Assembly (NCBI RefSeq): GCF_001424405.1
Contig: NZ_LMPS01000006.1
Location: 124,001 to 188,000 of the forward strand
Reading direction: 5' to 3'
Length of the DNA stretch: 64,000 nt
Source: Dyadobacter sp. Leaf189
GTDB lineage: Bacteria; Bacteroidota; Bacteroidia; Cytophagales; Spirosomataceae
Both the position numbers and the translations under genes were made by a program. Within the stretch, counting starts at the first letter, position 1, and the number at the start of each line of letters is the position of its first letter. This document shows, one piece after another, positions 17,770 through 26,395 of this stretch. Under the pieces are notes generated by a model. The model worked only from the letters and a program-made list of their open reading frames with translations. It was not told the DNA's origin and ran no database searches.

Positions 17770-18528
17770 TCACTGTTGACTGTGTCCAGCAATCTTATCT
17801 AACTTCCTAACCAACGCATCCGGCTGCTCGCGCATGGCATAATGCCCACCTTCCATTGCGAATATTTTCCAGCCGCGCGCACGCGCTTTGTTTAGGCCCA
17901 TTTGGTCATTGAGCGGATTGGATTGGCCGTTTTTTGTCATGACAATGAATGCGGAGGGAATCCTTTTGGCCTGCGGGTTGGTGATTTCTAAAGATTCGGT
18001 GAAAGTTTTGATCGGCTGCGGAACATCTCCCGGGATCTGGCCGCTGGCTTTGCCAAATGGATACTGCATGAAACCATCTTTGATGAAGGGAACCATCACC
18101 TGTTCCCAGAGCGGGCCACAGACGTCCCGGGCGCTCTGGCCGTTGTCGGGGACCATGGCGTCCAGGTAAATGAGCTGGCTGATGCGGTCGGGGACCTGCT
18201 CGGCAACCCCGGAAATGACCAGTCCGCCGAAACTGTGACCCACCAGGATGACATCGTGAAGGTTTTCGTACCGAATCACATTGACGATGTCGGCGATGTA
18301 AGTGCTCAGGTTGACATCTGCGCTGGCCAGGTGCACCCGCTCACCCAGGCCGGTGAGCGTAGGCCGGTACACAATGTCTCCCTTTGTTTTAAAAATTGAA
18401 TCGACTTTGGCATAATCCCAACCGCCCGACCAGGCACCGTGCACGAGCAGGAATGTACGAGGCTTGTGCTCTTGTGCCAATGCGGCGGTGCTGACAGTGA
18501 ATGCGAGAATAAGAATGAGGTATTTCAT
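17770..18528 (-). CDS. Exported alpha/beta hydrolase
   Basis: 252 residues. A signal peptide (Y-L-I-L-I-L-A-F-T-V-S-T-A-A-L-A, cleavage before Q-E-H) precedes an alpha/beta-hydrolase core: oxyanion-hole segment L-L-V-H-G-A-W-S-G-G-W, nucleophile elbow G-H-S99-F-G-G and a C-terminal E-G-G-H-Y-A-M with the catalytic His. It resembles small esterases of the EstC/salicylate-esterase type; the substrate is unknown. The upstream gap carries twin palindromes and a truncated HxlR start on the other strand, indicating past HxlR control. Confidence 0.87.
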   Translation of the reverse strand: MKYLILILAFTVSTAALAQEHKPRTFLLVHGAWSGGWDYAKVDSIFKTKGDIVYRPTLTGLGERVHLASADVNLSTYIADIVNVIRYENLHDVILVGHSFGGLVISGVAEQVPDRISQLIYLDAMVPDNGQSARDVCGPLWEQVMVPFIKDGFMQYPFGKASGQIPGDVPQPIKTFTESLEITNPQAKRIPSAFIVMTKNGQSNPLNDQMGLNKARARGWKIFAMEGGHYAMREQPDALVRKLDKIAGHSQQ

Positions 18529-18576
18529 GATTTTGCTTCAATGATGGTGATCAATGCAACAAAACTACCTACATTC

Positions 18577-18627
18577 ACTTACCAAAAGATAGTTGTTACC
18601 TGTGGGTAAGTAGTTACCGCCAGGTAA
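18577..18627. promoter_or_regulatory. Tandem palindromic operators, HxlR-type
   Basis: Two near-identical palindromes, TTACC-tgtg-GGTAA (18596-18609) and TTACC-gcca-GGTAA (18614-18627), start 18 bp apart. A further half-site CTTACC lies at 18578-18583. They occupy the gap between the hydrolase gene and the oppositely oriented HxlR remnant, the usual position of an HxlR operator. Confidence 0.55.
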
Positions 18628-18647
18628 GTAGCCTTTTCGAAATCTCT

Positions 18648-18722
18648 ATGAAAAGTACAGAACCGGTTTGCCAGTACGAGCTTAAGGCTGCGCGGGATGC
18701 CATGGAGGTAAAAAAGCTTTGA
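18648..18722 (+). pseudogene. Truncated 5' end of an HxlR-family regulator gene
   Basis: A 24-codon frame from an ATG, containing C-Q-Y-E-L-K-A-A-R-D-A-M-E-V and then K-K-L-stop. HxlR regulators in Bacteroidota start with a Cys followed by a segment like A-V-R-D-A-L-D-V before G-G-K-W-K. The frame stops just where G-G-K-W should follow, and the next coding sequence is the 3' end of an unrelated response regulator. I read it as the stub left by a deletion. Confidence 0.55.
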
Positions 18723-18733
18723 GACCAAGTAAA

Positions 18734-19423
18734 CTAAAATATAAGCTTATAACCTGCACCACGAATGCTCATAAGCTGCACGGTTTCATCATCCTTCAAC
18801 ATTTTACGTAAATGTGACATAAAAACATCCATGCTGCGCGCATTATAAAAACTATCATCCCCCCAGATTTTGAGGAGCGGCACTTGCCTGGGCATTAAGG
18901 TGTTTTTGTTTTGTAGCAACAGTTCCAAGAGCGCGGTTTCCTTGTAAGACAGCGCATGCGTTCCAAGTGGTGTTATCAACTGCTGCGTGAGCGTATCAAA
19001 CTCGCATCTGCCAAAACGCACGCGGGTAGACAGGCTTTCTGTTATCTGGTCCGAGCTGCCGAAGCGATGCAGCAATGACTCTATCCGAACGAGCAGCTCT
19101 CCTATGCTAAAAGGTTTTCTGAGATAATCGTTTCCGCCGCTCTTGAAACCCTTGATTACATCTTCGGTCAATGATCTGGCACTTAGAAAGATGATAGGAA
19201 CATTGCTATTCTGCTTTCTGATATCTTCGGCAAGTGTATATCCGTCTTTTAGGGGCATCATGATATCGAGTACGCAAATGTCCGGCTGGCCCGACTCGAA
19301 AAGCTGTAATGCCTGCTGTCCATCAAGGGCCGTATCGACATCGTAACCACCATTTTTTAGACCATCGCCGATAATTTGTGCCAAGGTAGGCTCGTCTTCG
19401 GCATAGAGAATTTTATACTTCAT
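18734..19423 (-). CDS. OmpR-family response regulator
   Basis: 229 residues from the ATG at 19423 (an ATG at 19447 would add eight residues before the expected M-K-Y-K-I-L-Y-A-E-D-E start). Receiver landmarks are A-E-D-E, D in C-V-L-D-I-M-M-P-L and K in Y-L-R-K-P-F. The C-terminal winged helix ends with M-D-V-F-M-S-H-L-R-K-M-L. It overlaps the kinase gene by 11 bases. The 10-bp-spaced repeats at 20926-20951 are the likely binding site, so it probably controls the outer-membrane barrel gene and its own operon. Confidence 0.9.
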   Translation of the reverse strand: MKYKILYAEDEPTLAQIIGDGLKNGGYDVDTALDGQQALQLFESGQPDICVLDIMMPLKDGYTLAEDIRKQNSNVPIIFLSARSLTEDVIKGFKSGGNDYLRKPFSIGELLVRIESLLHRFGSSDQITESLSTRVRFGRCEFDTLTQQLITPLGTHALSYKETALLELLLQNKNTLMPRQVPLLKIWGDDSFYNARSMDVFMSHLRKMLKDDETVQLMSIRGAGYKLIF

Positions 19424-20876
19424 GGTAAGATGGGAGAATAATATCAAAGGTGCTGCCTTTTCCCGGCTCGCTTTGAAGCTTTACCGAGCCGCGGTGCTTC
19501 TCAACGATTTGCTTCACGTAGTGCAGGCCCAGTCCCGAGCCCCTGACCGTATGTATGTCCGCGTTTTCAGGCACCCGGAAAAACCTTTCGAAGATCTGTT
19601 CCTGGTATAATCCCGGAATTCCCGGACCATTATCCTGAAAGCTGACATGGATATCTTCTAAGCCGCATTTGCATGAGATGTTGATCCTTACATTTTTGCC
19701 GCCATACTTCAATGCATTGTCAATGAGATTGTAAAAAACATTGATTAAATGCACCGGATCGCCATCGGTAAAGCAGGGTTCGCTGGCCGGGTGGTAAGTG
19801 ATAACAGCACCTGTCTGCTCCTGGCGCAGCTGCATCGAAGAGACCACACTGGCTAATCCTTCCTGTACATCATACAGTTCACGGCGCAGTGACACCTGCC
19901 CGTTGTCGAGCTGATCAAGGTTAAGTACTTTGTCGATCATCAGGTTCAGGCGCTGTAACTCCGACTGGCTGATCTGAATATAGTTGTTCAATTTGACCGG
20001 TTCCCGGACGAGATCGTAGCGGGTAATGGCATCAAGAGCAGCCTCAATGACCGAAACAGGGGTTTTTAATTCATGGGTCATATTGCTGGTAAATGCCAGC
20101 TGCGCTTGTGTATAAAGCCGCTGACTGTGCATTATTTTAAACAGAAAGAAAAAGGCCGCGCCGGTTAATATAAGCATGAGCAGCGACGAGCCAAGATAAT
20201 AGCGCATCCGGTAAAGTACGACGCCATTGATGGATTGAACCGCCAGTTGATAGGTGTGCAGAAAAAAATTCAGGTTATAGCCAAATTGCTGGCTCCGATA
20301 GGCCGCTTGCTGCGCCTTTTTCCAGACAGCAGGAGACTCGGGCTTACCGCTGTCATAATCATATATGACATGATAAGTATCCAAATCAAGTTCCGCCCGC
20401 AGGCATTCGACCTTGACAAGACTGTCCATTCGGGCCAGGTCGCGTTTATCAGCAGCCGTTATCGTTTGCAAAGTCTCGCCTTCGTCGTAAATACGAATTA
20501 TTTTTCGGTGGCTTGCTCTGGGTTTATCATTGGCAATATGAATTCCAATGGTGACAATGGTGCTATCAGGCCTGATCTGCGAGCTGAAACTGCCGCCAAA
20601 TTGACGGTCCCGCAGTCGTGTAAAGGCCTGTTTGATTTGTAGCCAGTCTGGGGAAAGAAAAAAATTCTTGAAGTTTTCACTGTTCTCGTGCCCCCCGGCA
20701 ACGCTCAGGTAATCGCTTTGACTTGCCGCGTTGGCCACGGCCTGATCAAGGTCACGTTTTACCTGCACTTGTTGCGCGCGGAACAGCTGGTCAAGCCAAA
20801 TAACCTGCAGGCCGACACTGGCCAGCATCACTAATGCAACAAGTGGATACGCATATCGGTTGGAAAGCCATTTCAT
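19413..20876 (-). CDS. Sensor histidine kinase, partner of the response regulator at 18734
   Basis: About 487 residues from the ATG at 20876 (an ATG at 20903 adds nine residues; the shorter form starts directly with basic residues and the first membrane helix). A large periplasmic region lies between helix 1 (about 10-32) and helix 2 (about 220-245). The H box is M-T-H268-E-L-K-T-P-V, followed by L-I-D-N-A-L-K-Y-G-G, D-N-G-P-G-I-P and G-S-G-L-G-L. Bacteroidota kinases of this form often sense envelope conditions; the signal is unknown. Confidence 0.9.
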   Translation of the reverse strand: MKWLSNRYAYPLVALVMLASVGLQVIWLDQLFRAQQVQVKRDLDQAVANAASQSDYLSVAGGHENSENFKNFFLSPDWLQIKQAFTRLRDRQFGGSFSSQIRPDSTIVTIGIHIANDKPRASHRKIIRIYDEGETLQTITAADKRDLARMDSLVKVECLRAELDLDTYHVIYDYDSGKPESPAVWKKAQQAAYRSQQFGYNLNFFLHTYQLAVQSINGVVLYRMRYYLGSSLLMLILTGAAFFFLFKIMHSQRLYTQAQLAFTSNMTHELKTPVSVIEAALDAITRYDLVREPVKLNNYIQISQSELQRLNLMIDKVLNLDQLDNGQVSLRRELYDVQEGLASVVSSMQLRQEQTGAVITYHPASEPCFTDGDPVHLINVFYNLIDNALKYGGKNVRINISCKCGLEDIHVSFQDNGPGIPGLYQEQIFERFFRVPENADIHTVRGSGLGLHYVKQIVEKHRGSVKLQSEPGKGSTFDIILPSYHEV

Positions 20877-20925
20877 GCCACTAAGTTCAGCATATTGCTG
20901 CATTCATGACAACGCAGGGCTACGA

Positions 20926-20951
20926 TTTAACCATGTTTAACATTGCTTAAC
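20926..20951. promoter_or_regulatory. Three direct repeats at 10-bp spacing, OmpR-family operator
   Basis: TTTAAC at 20926-20931, TTTAAC at 20936-20941 and CTTAAC at 20946-20951 are each followed by a short spacer and repeat every 10 bp, one helical turn. Tandem half-sites at 10-11 bp are the recognised binding mode of OmpR/PhoB regulators. The site lies between the divergent kinase and outer-membrane barrel genes. Confidence 0.6.
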
Positions 20952-20985
20952 CCGCCATTAGGCAGGCCAAAGGTAGGTTTGCAGC

Positions 20986-23358
20986 ATGAAAAAATTAGCA
21001 ACATTTTTAATGATGATCCTGCCCTGCCTGGCCCACGGACAAATGCAGCTGCGAGGCCAAGTAGTGGATCAGGCAGGCAAGCCGCTCGATGCAGCAACCG
21101 TTATACTGATGCAAGGTGAAAAACAGATTGCGCTGGCGTTTGCTGATGCAGGAAACTTCAACTTGACCTTCCCGGCAGGCGGCACATACAGTATTGCTGC
21201 AAGCCTTGTTGGCTACCAACAGGTCCAGATGCTGGTGGAGCTTCCAAAAGACAGTCTTGTTCTCATCATGCAGCAGGACAACAAGCAGCTCAATGAAGTC
21301 ACCGTTCTCTTCCGCAAGCCACTGGTCGAGCGCAAAGTTGACCGGGTAACATTTAATGTTGAGAACAGCATTCTGGCTTCGGGGAGCAGCGCCTGGGAAT
21401 CACTCGGGAAAGCGCCCGGTGTTCAGGTTAATAGTAGCGAGGAAATAACTGCTAACCGTAAAAATGTACGTATATACATGGATGGAAAGCCGCTGAACCT
21501 TTTCGGTGACGATCTATCCGCCTACCTGAAAGGCATCCCGTCTCAGCTGATTGCTCAGATAGAGGTTTACTCAAACCCTCCGGCGCAATTCGATGCGGCA
21601 GGGGCATCCGTTATCAATGTGATCACTAAAAAAGGCGGACAGCAGGGACTCAATGTAACCCTCAATGCAGCTGCAACCCAGGGAATCTACCTGGGACATA
21701 ACAACAGCGCTACTTTTAATTACAGGAACAATAAGCTTAATCTCTATGGAAGTTACGGTTTTGCGCACAGGCATAATTTCCAGGATCATAATGTGGCTAT
21801 CGACTACGGCACTTCTTTCTGGAGTAGCCCGAACCGTAGTATTTACAAGTCGGACAACCATAACTATCGTTTGGGAGCAGATTATCAACTGACCCCCAAC
21901 CAGGTGATAGGCTTCCTGGTGACCGGAAGTAACCGCACCGGCTCTTCTGAAGGACATACGAAAACCCGTATTACCAGCAGTCCAATGGCACTGGATTCGA
22001 CATTAAAAACGGACAACATTGCGACTACCAGGGGTAATCAATATGCTTATAACCTTAATTATAACATGAAGCTCGATTCCGACAAGCAGAGCCTGAATAT
22101 CGATGTCGATTACTCACCTTACCAAAGCAGGACGAATTCGTTTGCCGACAATATCTCATTTTTGCCCAACGGCCAGCAAACCGCGAGCCAGTTCCATATA
22201 TTTACGCCCAGCGCCCAGCACATTGATATTTACTCCGGCAAGGCATACTATACCTACCAGTTGTTTGGCCATTGGGAAGCAGCCTCAGGCGTAAAGTATA
22301 GCAGTACAAAGAGCCGTAATGATTTTGATTATTATAATCGGAGCGAAACAACGGTAACGGCCATTCAGGCGAACTTCAACCATTTCATATACCGCGAAAA
22401 GACCGCTGCCGCCTACACTTCACTGTCGGGAACCTTTGGGCAATGGACGCTGCAAGGCGGATTACGGGCTGAGCTTACCCGGACAAAAGGTTACTCCATA
22501 ACACTGGATTCATTGAATGAACGCAGCTATTTCAAAATATTCCCCACTGTATTTGTCCAATATAAAGCCAGTGAAGATCACCAGTTGCAGTTCAATTATG
22601 CATACCGGATTGAGCGTCCCGAATACAACCGGTTGAACCCTGCCAAACGGTATGCTTCACCATTTAATTTCTATGTTGGCAATCCCTCCCTGCAGCCTGC
22701 ATTTGTACACAACGCCGAGCTAACCTATACTTACAAGCAGGGATATAGCATTACAGCTTACTACACCACAACACAGGATGTTTTCACCAACATCAATGTG
22801 CAGGACAATCAGACCAAGCTTTATTATGGAACACAGGCGAACCTGGGTTTGAGCGCGAATGCAGGTGTCCGTTTATCAGCAGCATTTCAGCCGGGCAGCT
22901 GGTGGGATATCAATGTAACGGGTGGGGCTTACAGACTGCGGGAAAAATCAGCCTATCTGTCCAGCGCATTCGACTATCACCTGTTTTCTTATGATGCGAC
23001 CCTGATGCAGTCCTTCACCATCCATAGCAAGGCAGCAATAAAGGCGGAGATCAGCGCGACTTACAATGGGCCCGGCATTCAGGGGATTTACTGGGCAGGG
23101 CACAATTCGCAAGTGGGCGCAGGTGTAAAAACAAACGTCCTTCGCGGCGCAGGCACATTGCGGCTGGCTGTTAATGATATCTTCAACACTTTCAATAATA
23201 AAATCCGGATCAGATATCTCGACCAGAAAAGCAATTTCCTGCACCACGCCGAAAGCCGTAACGTGTCTCTAAGCTTTTCATATCGTATCGGAAACAATGT
23301 AACTGCTTCCCGAAGCCGAAGTACAGCCAGCGAAGAGGAGCGGAAACGTGCGCAGTGA
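20986..23358 (+). CDS. TonB-receptor-like outer-membrane beta-barrel protein with carboxypeptidase-like N-domain
   Basis: 790 residues. A signal peptide (residues 1-18, ending H-G-Q) is followed by a carboxypeptidase regulatory-like domain (L-R-G-Q-V-V-D-Q-A-G-K-P-L, about 23-95), a plug-like domain (V-Y-S-N-P-P-A-Q-F-D-A-A-G and V-I-N-V-I-T-K-K-G, about 110-215) and a long barrel of alternating strands. This matches the Bacteroidota outer-membrane-beta-barrel family related to TonB receptors but without an obvious TonB box. The ligand is unknown. It diverges from a two-component system and shares an operator with it, so its expression is probably signal controlled. Confidence 0.85.
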   Translation: MKKLATFLMMILPCLAHGQMQLRGQVVDQAGKPLDAATVILMQGEKQIALAFADAGNFNLTFPAGGTYSIAASLVGYQQVQMLVELPKDSLVLIMQQDNKQLNEVTVLFRKPLVERKVDRVTFNVENSILASGSSAWESLGKAPGVQVNSSEEITANRKNVRIYMDGKPLNLFGDDLSAYLKGIPSQLIAQIEVYSNPPAQFDAAGASVINVITKKGGQQGLNVTLNAAATQGIYLGHNNSATFNYRNNKLNLYGSYGFAHRHNFQDHNVAIDYGTSFWSSPNRSIYKSDNHNYRLGADYQLTPNQVIGFLVTGSNRTGSSEGHTKTRITSSPMALDSTLKTDNIATTRGNQYAYNLNYNMKLDSDKQSLNIDVDYSPYQSRTNSFADNISFLPNGQQTASQFHIFTPSAQHIDIYSGKAYYTYQLFGHWEAASGVKYSSTKSRNDFDYYNRSETTVTAIQANFNHFIYREKTAAAYTSLSGTFGQWTLQGGLRAELTRTKGYSITLDSLNERSYFKIFPTVFVQYKASEDHQLQFNYAYRIERPEYNRLNPAKRYASPFNFYVGNPSLQPAFVHNAELTYTYKQGYSITAYYTTTQDVFTNINVQDNQTKLYYGTQANLGLSANAGVRLSAAFQPGSWWDINVTGGAYRLREKSAYLSSAFDYHLFSYDATLMQSFTIHSKAAIKAEISATYNGPGIQGIYWAGHNSQVGAGVKTNVLRGAGTLRLAVNDIFNTFNNKIRIRYLDQKSNFLHHAESRNVSLSFSYRIGNNVTASRSRSTASEEERKRAQ

Positions 23359-23415
23359 CGCATCTGTTTCACTCGGCTAAAAATTTTTTATTTAAAAACG
23401 CTGGAAAAGGCGGGA

Positions 23416-23433
23416 TTTAACTTAGGTGAAAAA
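23416..23433 (+). promoter_or_regulatory. Shared promoter-proximal motif, copy 1 (osmC)
   Basis: TTTAACTTAGGTGAAAAA lies 75 bases upstream of the osmC-like ATG. The same string, on the other strand, occurs upstream of the DUF308 gene at 26295-26312, 71 bases from its start codon. Flanks also agree (GGGATTT before, CAGGC or CGGGC after). The regulator is unknown. Confidence 0.6.
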
Positions 23434-23490
23434 ACAGGCGATCTTTTCAGGAGAACTTTGGATCAACAAAACTTAAAAAACAATAACAAA

Positions 23491-23931
23491 ATGAAAAGAT
23501 CAGCAAAAGCACATTGGAGCGGCGATTTAAGTACCGGTCATGGCCAGTTATCAACAGACAGTAATGTCCTGGATAAAACACAATATTCATTTAACACTCG
23601 TTTTCAAGATGGCATCGGCACAAACCCCGAGGAGTTGTTGGCAGCAGCACATGCAGGCTGTTTTACCATGGCATTAGCCTATGCATTGTCACAAAAAGGA
23701 ACGCCTGCAAATGAACTGGATACCAAAGCATCTGTAAGTGTCGACCTGGCCAAAGGTGGAATTACCGGCATAGAACTTACGCTTAATGCCGCAGCAATCG
23801 AAGGCGTACCGGCCGATTCATTCCTGGAAATCGCAAATGATGCTAAGCTAAACTGCCCTATCTCAAAGGCGTTAAGTGGTGTATCGATCAGTTTGAAAGT
23901 TACTTACGGCGAGTTACAACCAGCTATTTAA
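23491..23931 (+). CDS. OsmC family peroxiredoxin-like protein
   Basis: 146 residues from the ATG at 23491; an in-frame TTG 33 bases earlier is less likely because M-K-R-S-A-K-A-H-W-S-G-D is the family start. OsmC proteins reduce organic hydroperoxides with two cysteines, both present: C57 in A-H-A-G-C-F-T-M-A and C122 in L-N-C-P-I-S-K-A-L. Thus it is probably an active, cytoplasmic, homodimeric peroxidase. It is the only gene before a strong terminator and shares its upstream motif with the DUF308 gene 2.8 kb away, indicating common stress control. Confidence 0.92.
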   Translation: MKRSAKAHWSGDLSTGHGQLSTDSNVLDKTQYSFNTRFQDGIGTNPEELLAAAHAGCFTMALAYALSQKGTPANELDTKASVSVDLAKGGITGIELTLNAAAIEGVPADSFLEIANDAKLNCPISKALSGVSISLKVTYGELQPAI

Positions 23932-23942
23932 TTAAACTCTAA

Positions 23943-23979
23943 AAACAGAGTCCGGCAATGTGCCGGGCTCTGTTTTTTT
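23943..23979 (+). terminator. Rho-independent terminator of osmC
   Basis: AAACAGAGTCCGGCA (23943-23957) pairs with TGCCGGGCTCTGTTT (23961-23975) and is followed by a T-tract to 23979. It ends 14 bases before the next start codon, so the CPBP gene must have its own promoter or depend on read-through. Confidence 0.88.
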
Positions 23980-23992
23980 AATTGTGTACATC

Positions 23993-24880
23993 ATGTCAAT
24001 AGGAAATGAACATAGCAAAAATGAAGGATCCAGATCACAGAGTAAAAAAGCCATAGCCATATTTTTGCTTTTGACTTTTGCTTTTAGCGTTGTTGTCTGG
24101 GTATTAACGATTCGCTCAGGCGAAGGCCGGATCAGTGGCAGAATATTTGGCTATGGCATTATGTGGTGCCCGGCGCTGGCAACCTGGCTGACGTGCAGAA
24201 TCATGAATTACCAAATAAGCGATCTTGCCTGGCGATGGGGCAAGCCAAAATACCAGGTATGGGCGTATCTCACTCCTCTTGCTTACTCTCTGATCGCTTA
24301 CCTGCTTATATGGCTAACAGGCTTGGGAGGATTTTACAATAAAGAGTTTGTTACGGAAGCAGCAAAATCCATGGGCTGGGCTGGTTTATCTCCCGGCGTG
24401 TTCATCCCTTTATTTTTTGTGATTAATGGGGTTATTGGCCTTTTCGGGAGCATGAGTACAGCATTAGGTGAAGAGATCGGCTGGCGCGGATTTCTGGTAC
24501 CCCATCTTCATAATATTACCGGTTACACCTATACCTCATTGATTAGTGGTATGATCTGGGCCATTTGGCATTACCCTCTTATTATTTGGGGACATTATAA
24601 CGGTGGCACCCCAATCTGGTACGGGCTGAGCTGTTTTAGATTAGCAGTGGTTAGCGCAAGCTTTATCTATACCTGGTTCAGGCTGAAATCAGCGAGCCTG
24701 TGGACAGGTGTTATGCTGCATGCCAGCCATAATTTATTCATCCAGACTTTTTTTACACCTATAACCATTGTTTCCAGCAGCCAGACCCATTATTTCATAG
24801 ATGAATTTGGCGCTGCGCTTGCAGGCATAACCCTCCTAGCAGCGATTTACTTCTGGACCCACAGGAAAGAAGTGCTATAA
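23993..24880 (+). CDS. CPBP family intramembrane metalloprotease
   Basis: 295 residues from the ATG at 23993; earlier in-frame codons overlap the terminator. Seven or eight hydrophobic helices are visible. The three CPBP (Abi/Rce1) motifs are present: G-E-E-I-G-W-R-G-F-L (E-E-x-x-x-R), W-A-I-W-H-Y-P and L-H-A-S-H-N. Prokaryotic members cleave or process membrane-associated peptides, and some confer bacteriocin self-immunity; the substrate here is unknown. The convergent Crp/Fnr gene ends nine bases downstream. Confidence 0.88.
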   Translation: MSIGNEHSKNEGSRSQSKKAIAIFLLLTFAFSVVVWVLTIRSGEGRISGRIFGYGIMWCPALATWLTCRIMNYQISDLAWRWGKPKYQVWAYLTPLAYSLIAYLLIWLTGLGGFYNKEFVTEAAKSMGWAGLSPGVFIPLFFVINGVIGLFGSMSTALGEEIGWRGFLVPHLHNITGYTYTSLISGMIWAIWHYPLIIWGHYNGGTPIWYGLSCFRLAVVSASFIYTWFRLKSASLWTGVMLHASHNLFIQTFFTPITIVSSSQTHYFIDEFGAALAGITLLAAIYFWTHRKEVL

Positions 24881-24889
24881 ATGTGCTTG

Positions 24890-25489
24890 TTAAGCAGTGT
24901 CATTGTTTTTTATCCGCTTCCTTATCCTGCTCAGGGATGGATTTGTTATACCTAAAAAAGAGGAAATGTGATAGGCTGGAATACGCTCTATGATATTGGG
25001 GTGTTCTTCCAGCAGCCGCAGATATCGCTCTTCATGCGAAAAGAAGACAAATTCTTCTGTGCGCGTCTGGGCGTAAGAGAAGAAAAGTTCTGCCAACAGC
25101 CTTCCGAATTTCGCCCAGTTGGCATTCGTTTCATATAAACTATTAAGGTCCTTGTAGGAAATAAAAACGATTTCAGAATCTTCCATCGCTTCTATGAAAT
25201 ACCAGCAGGCTTTTTGAGAAATAAAGCTCCTGAACGAAACGACAAACTGATTCTCTGAAAAGAAAAACAGATTCTTATCTGTATCTGTTTTCGGATCATG
25301 GTAGTATATGCGAAAGATCCCTTTTACGACTAATCCCAAGTCATTGCAGACCATGCTTTGCATATTAAAAAAATCCCCTTTTTTAATCGTCCGCGGCTTC
25401 CAAAAGTGTTTCCCCTGTTCAATGTCCTTATCTGTTAGCGAAGCAAAATCCCGCAGATGCCGGGCGATAATTTCATTTTTGTCACTCAT
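24890..25489 (-). CDS. Crp/Fnr family transcriptional regulator
   Basis: 199 residues. The N-terminal 120 form a cyclic-nucleotide-binding-type barrel (I-K-K-G-D-F-F-N-M-Q and V-K-G-I-F-R-I-Y-Y). The short C-terminal domain has a helix-turn-helix ending I-S-S-F-L-G-I-T-N-P-S-L-S-R-I-R-K-R-I. It lacks the Cys set of Fnr and the key cAMP-binding Arg of Crp is not evident, so the effector is unknown. This type is common in Bacteroidota next to small stress genes; its neighbours osmC and the DUF308 gene are candidate targets. Confidence 0.87.
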   Translation of the reverse strand: MSDKNEIIARHLRDFASLTDKDIEQGKHFWKPRTIKKGDFFNMQSMVCNDLGLVVKGIFRIYYHDPKTDTDKNLFFFSENQFVVSFRSFISQKACWYFIEAMEDSEIVFISYKDLNSLYETNANWAKFGRLLAELFFSYAQTRTEEFVFFSHEERYLRLLEEHPNIIERIPAYHISSFLGITNPSLSRIRKRIKNNDTA

Positions 25490-25650
25490 AATAAATTATT
25501 GATTGATACAAATCTGCGATAGCTGAAAAGCAAAACGGATCATTTTACGGCAAAACAAATTTACAAATGAGCCGTGGTTTCCAGCTTATGTGCATCAGAA
25601 TAATACACCGGTCAGATTAGACCGGCGCATGAAAAAGCCTAACAAAAGAC

Positions 25651-26241
25651 TCAGCCATGGACAGGCGTATTTTTAATTGTTTTGCTTAGACGGAAGGCCG
25701 CCAGTAAGAAGTAAAACGCGCCAAAAGCGGCGTAACCAGCCAGGGTATTCACCCCGGTTCCGGGCGTATGTGCTTTTAGAAATATTGAAACACCGGCCAG
25801 CATAGACTGACCACCACTAATAATCATTGGCCATTGACCGTCCATTTGTTTACGTCTGTGCAAGCCTAAGATAAGTTGTATCAAACCAGTCAGGATTGCC
25901 CATGCGCTAAAAACGATTAATGCCTCGGCAATACCCTTTTGTAGGGCCATGAATACTGCAACCGCTGTGATGATACCGATGGCAACGTTTACATATTGCG
26001 GTGTTTTGTTGGCAGAAGGTGGGTTCGACCTGATATCAAAAAACGTTGCGATCACGTCCCATACCGGATAGATAATGAACAGGACCATTGCAATAGAAGC
26101 ATTTGTATTGGCTAAGGTTGTTACCAACAATATCCACACAATAGAAAATGCAGCGCGTGTGAAATAAAGTGTCCGCAGCGATTTGGCGGTTTGAACAGCC
26201 TCATTGGAGAAGGCAGTGCTGGATGTGTCCGGTGATTTCAT
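25651..26241 (-). CDS. DUF308 (HdeD-like) membrane protein
   Basis: 196 residues with six hydrophobic segments in three pairs, the pattern of HdeD/DUF308 proteins (first helix about 31-50, last about 160-182). HdeD is linked to acid resistance in enteric bacteria, but the Bacteroidota relatives are uncharacterised. A motif shared with osmC precedes it, so a general stress role is plausible. It is the last chromosomal gene before the left boundary of the island. Confidence 0.75.
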   Translation of the reverse strand: MKSPDTSSTAFSNEAVQTAKSLRTLYFTRAAFSIVWILLVTTLANTNASIAMVLFIIYPVWDVIATFFDIRSNPPSANKTPQYVNVAIGIITAVAVFMALQKGIAEALIVFSAWAILTGLIQLILGLHRRKQMDGQWPMIISGGQSMLAGVSIFLKAHTPGTGVNTLAGYAAFGAFYFLLAAFRLSKTIKNTPVHG

Positions 26242-26294
26242 GACGTAATGTTTTGTTTTTGTTACGTCAAAGGTCAGCGCTAATCACCTGCCCG

Positions 26295-26312
26295 TTTTTC
26301 ACCTAAGTTAAA
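26295..26312 (-). promoter_or_regulatory. Shared promoter-proximal motif, copy 2 (DUF308 gene)
   Basis: On the minus strand this reads TTTAACTTAGGTGAAAAA, identical to 23416-23433 upstream of osmC. It lies 71 bases from the DUF308 start codon, against 75 bases for osmC, so position as well as sequence is conserved. Confidence 0.6.
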
Positions 26313-26395
26313 ATCCGGGAGAAATACTTAAAGATTCGTCATTCATTTATTTAGCTGACGGTCTTGGGAAAACCGATCACGCATCTGCGACAAAG

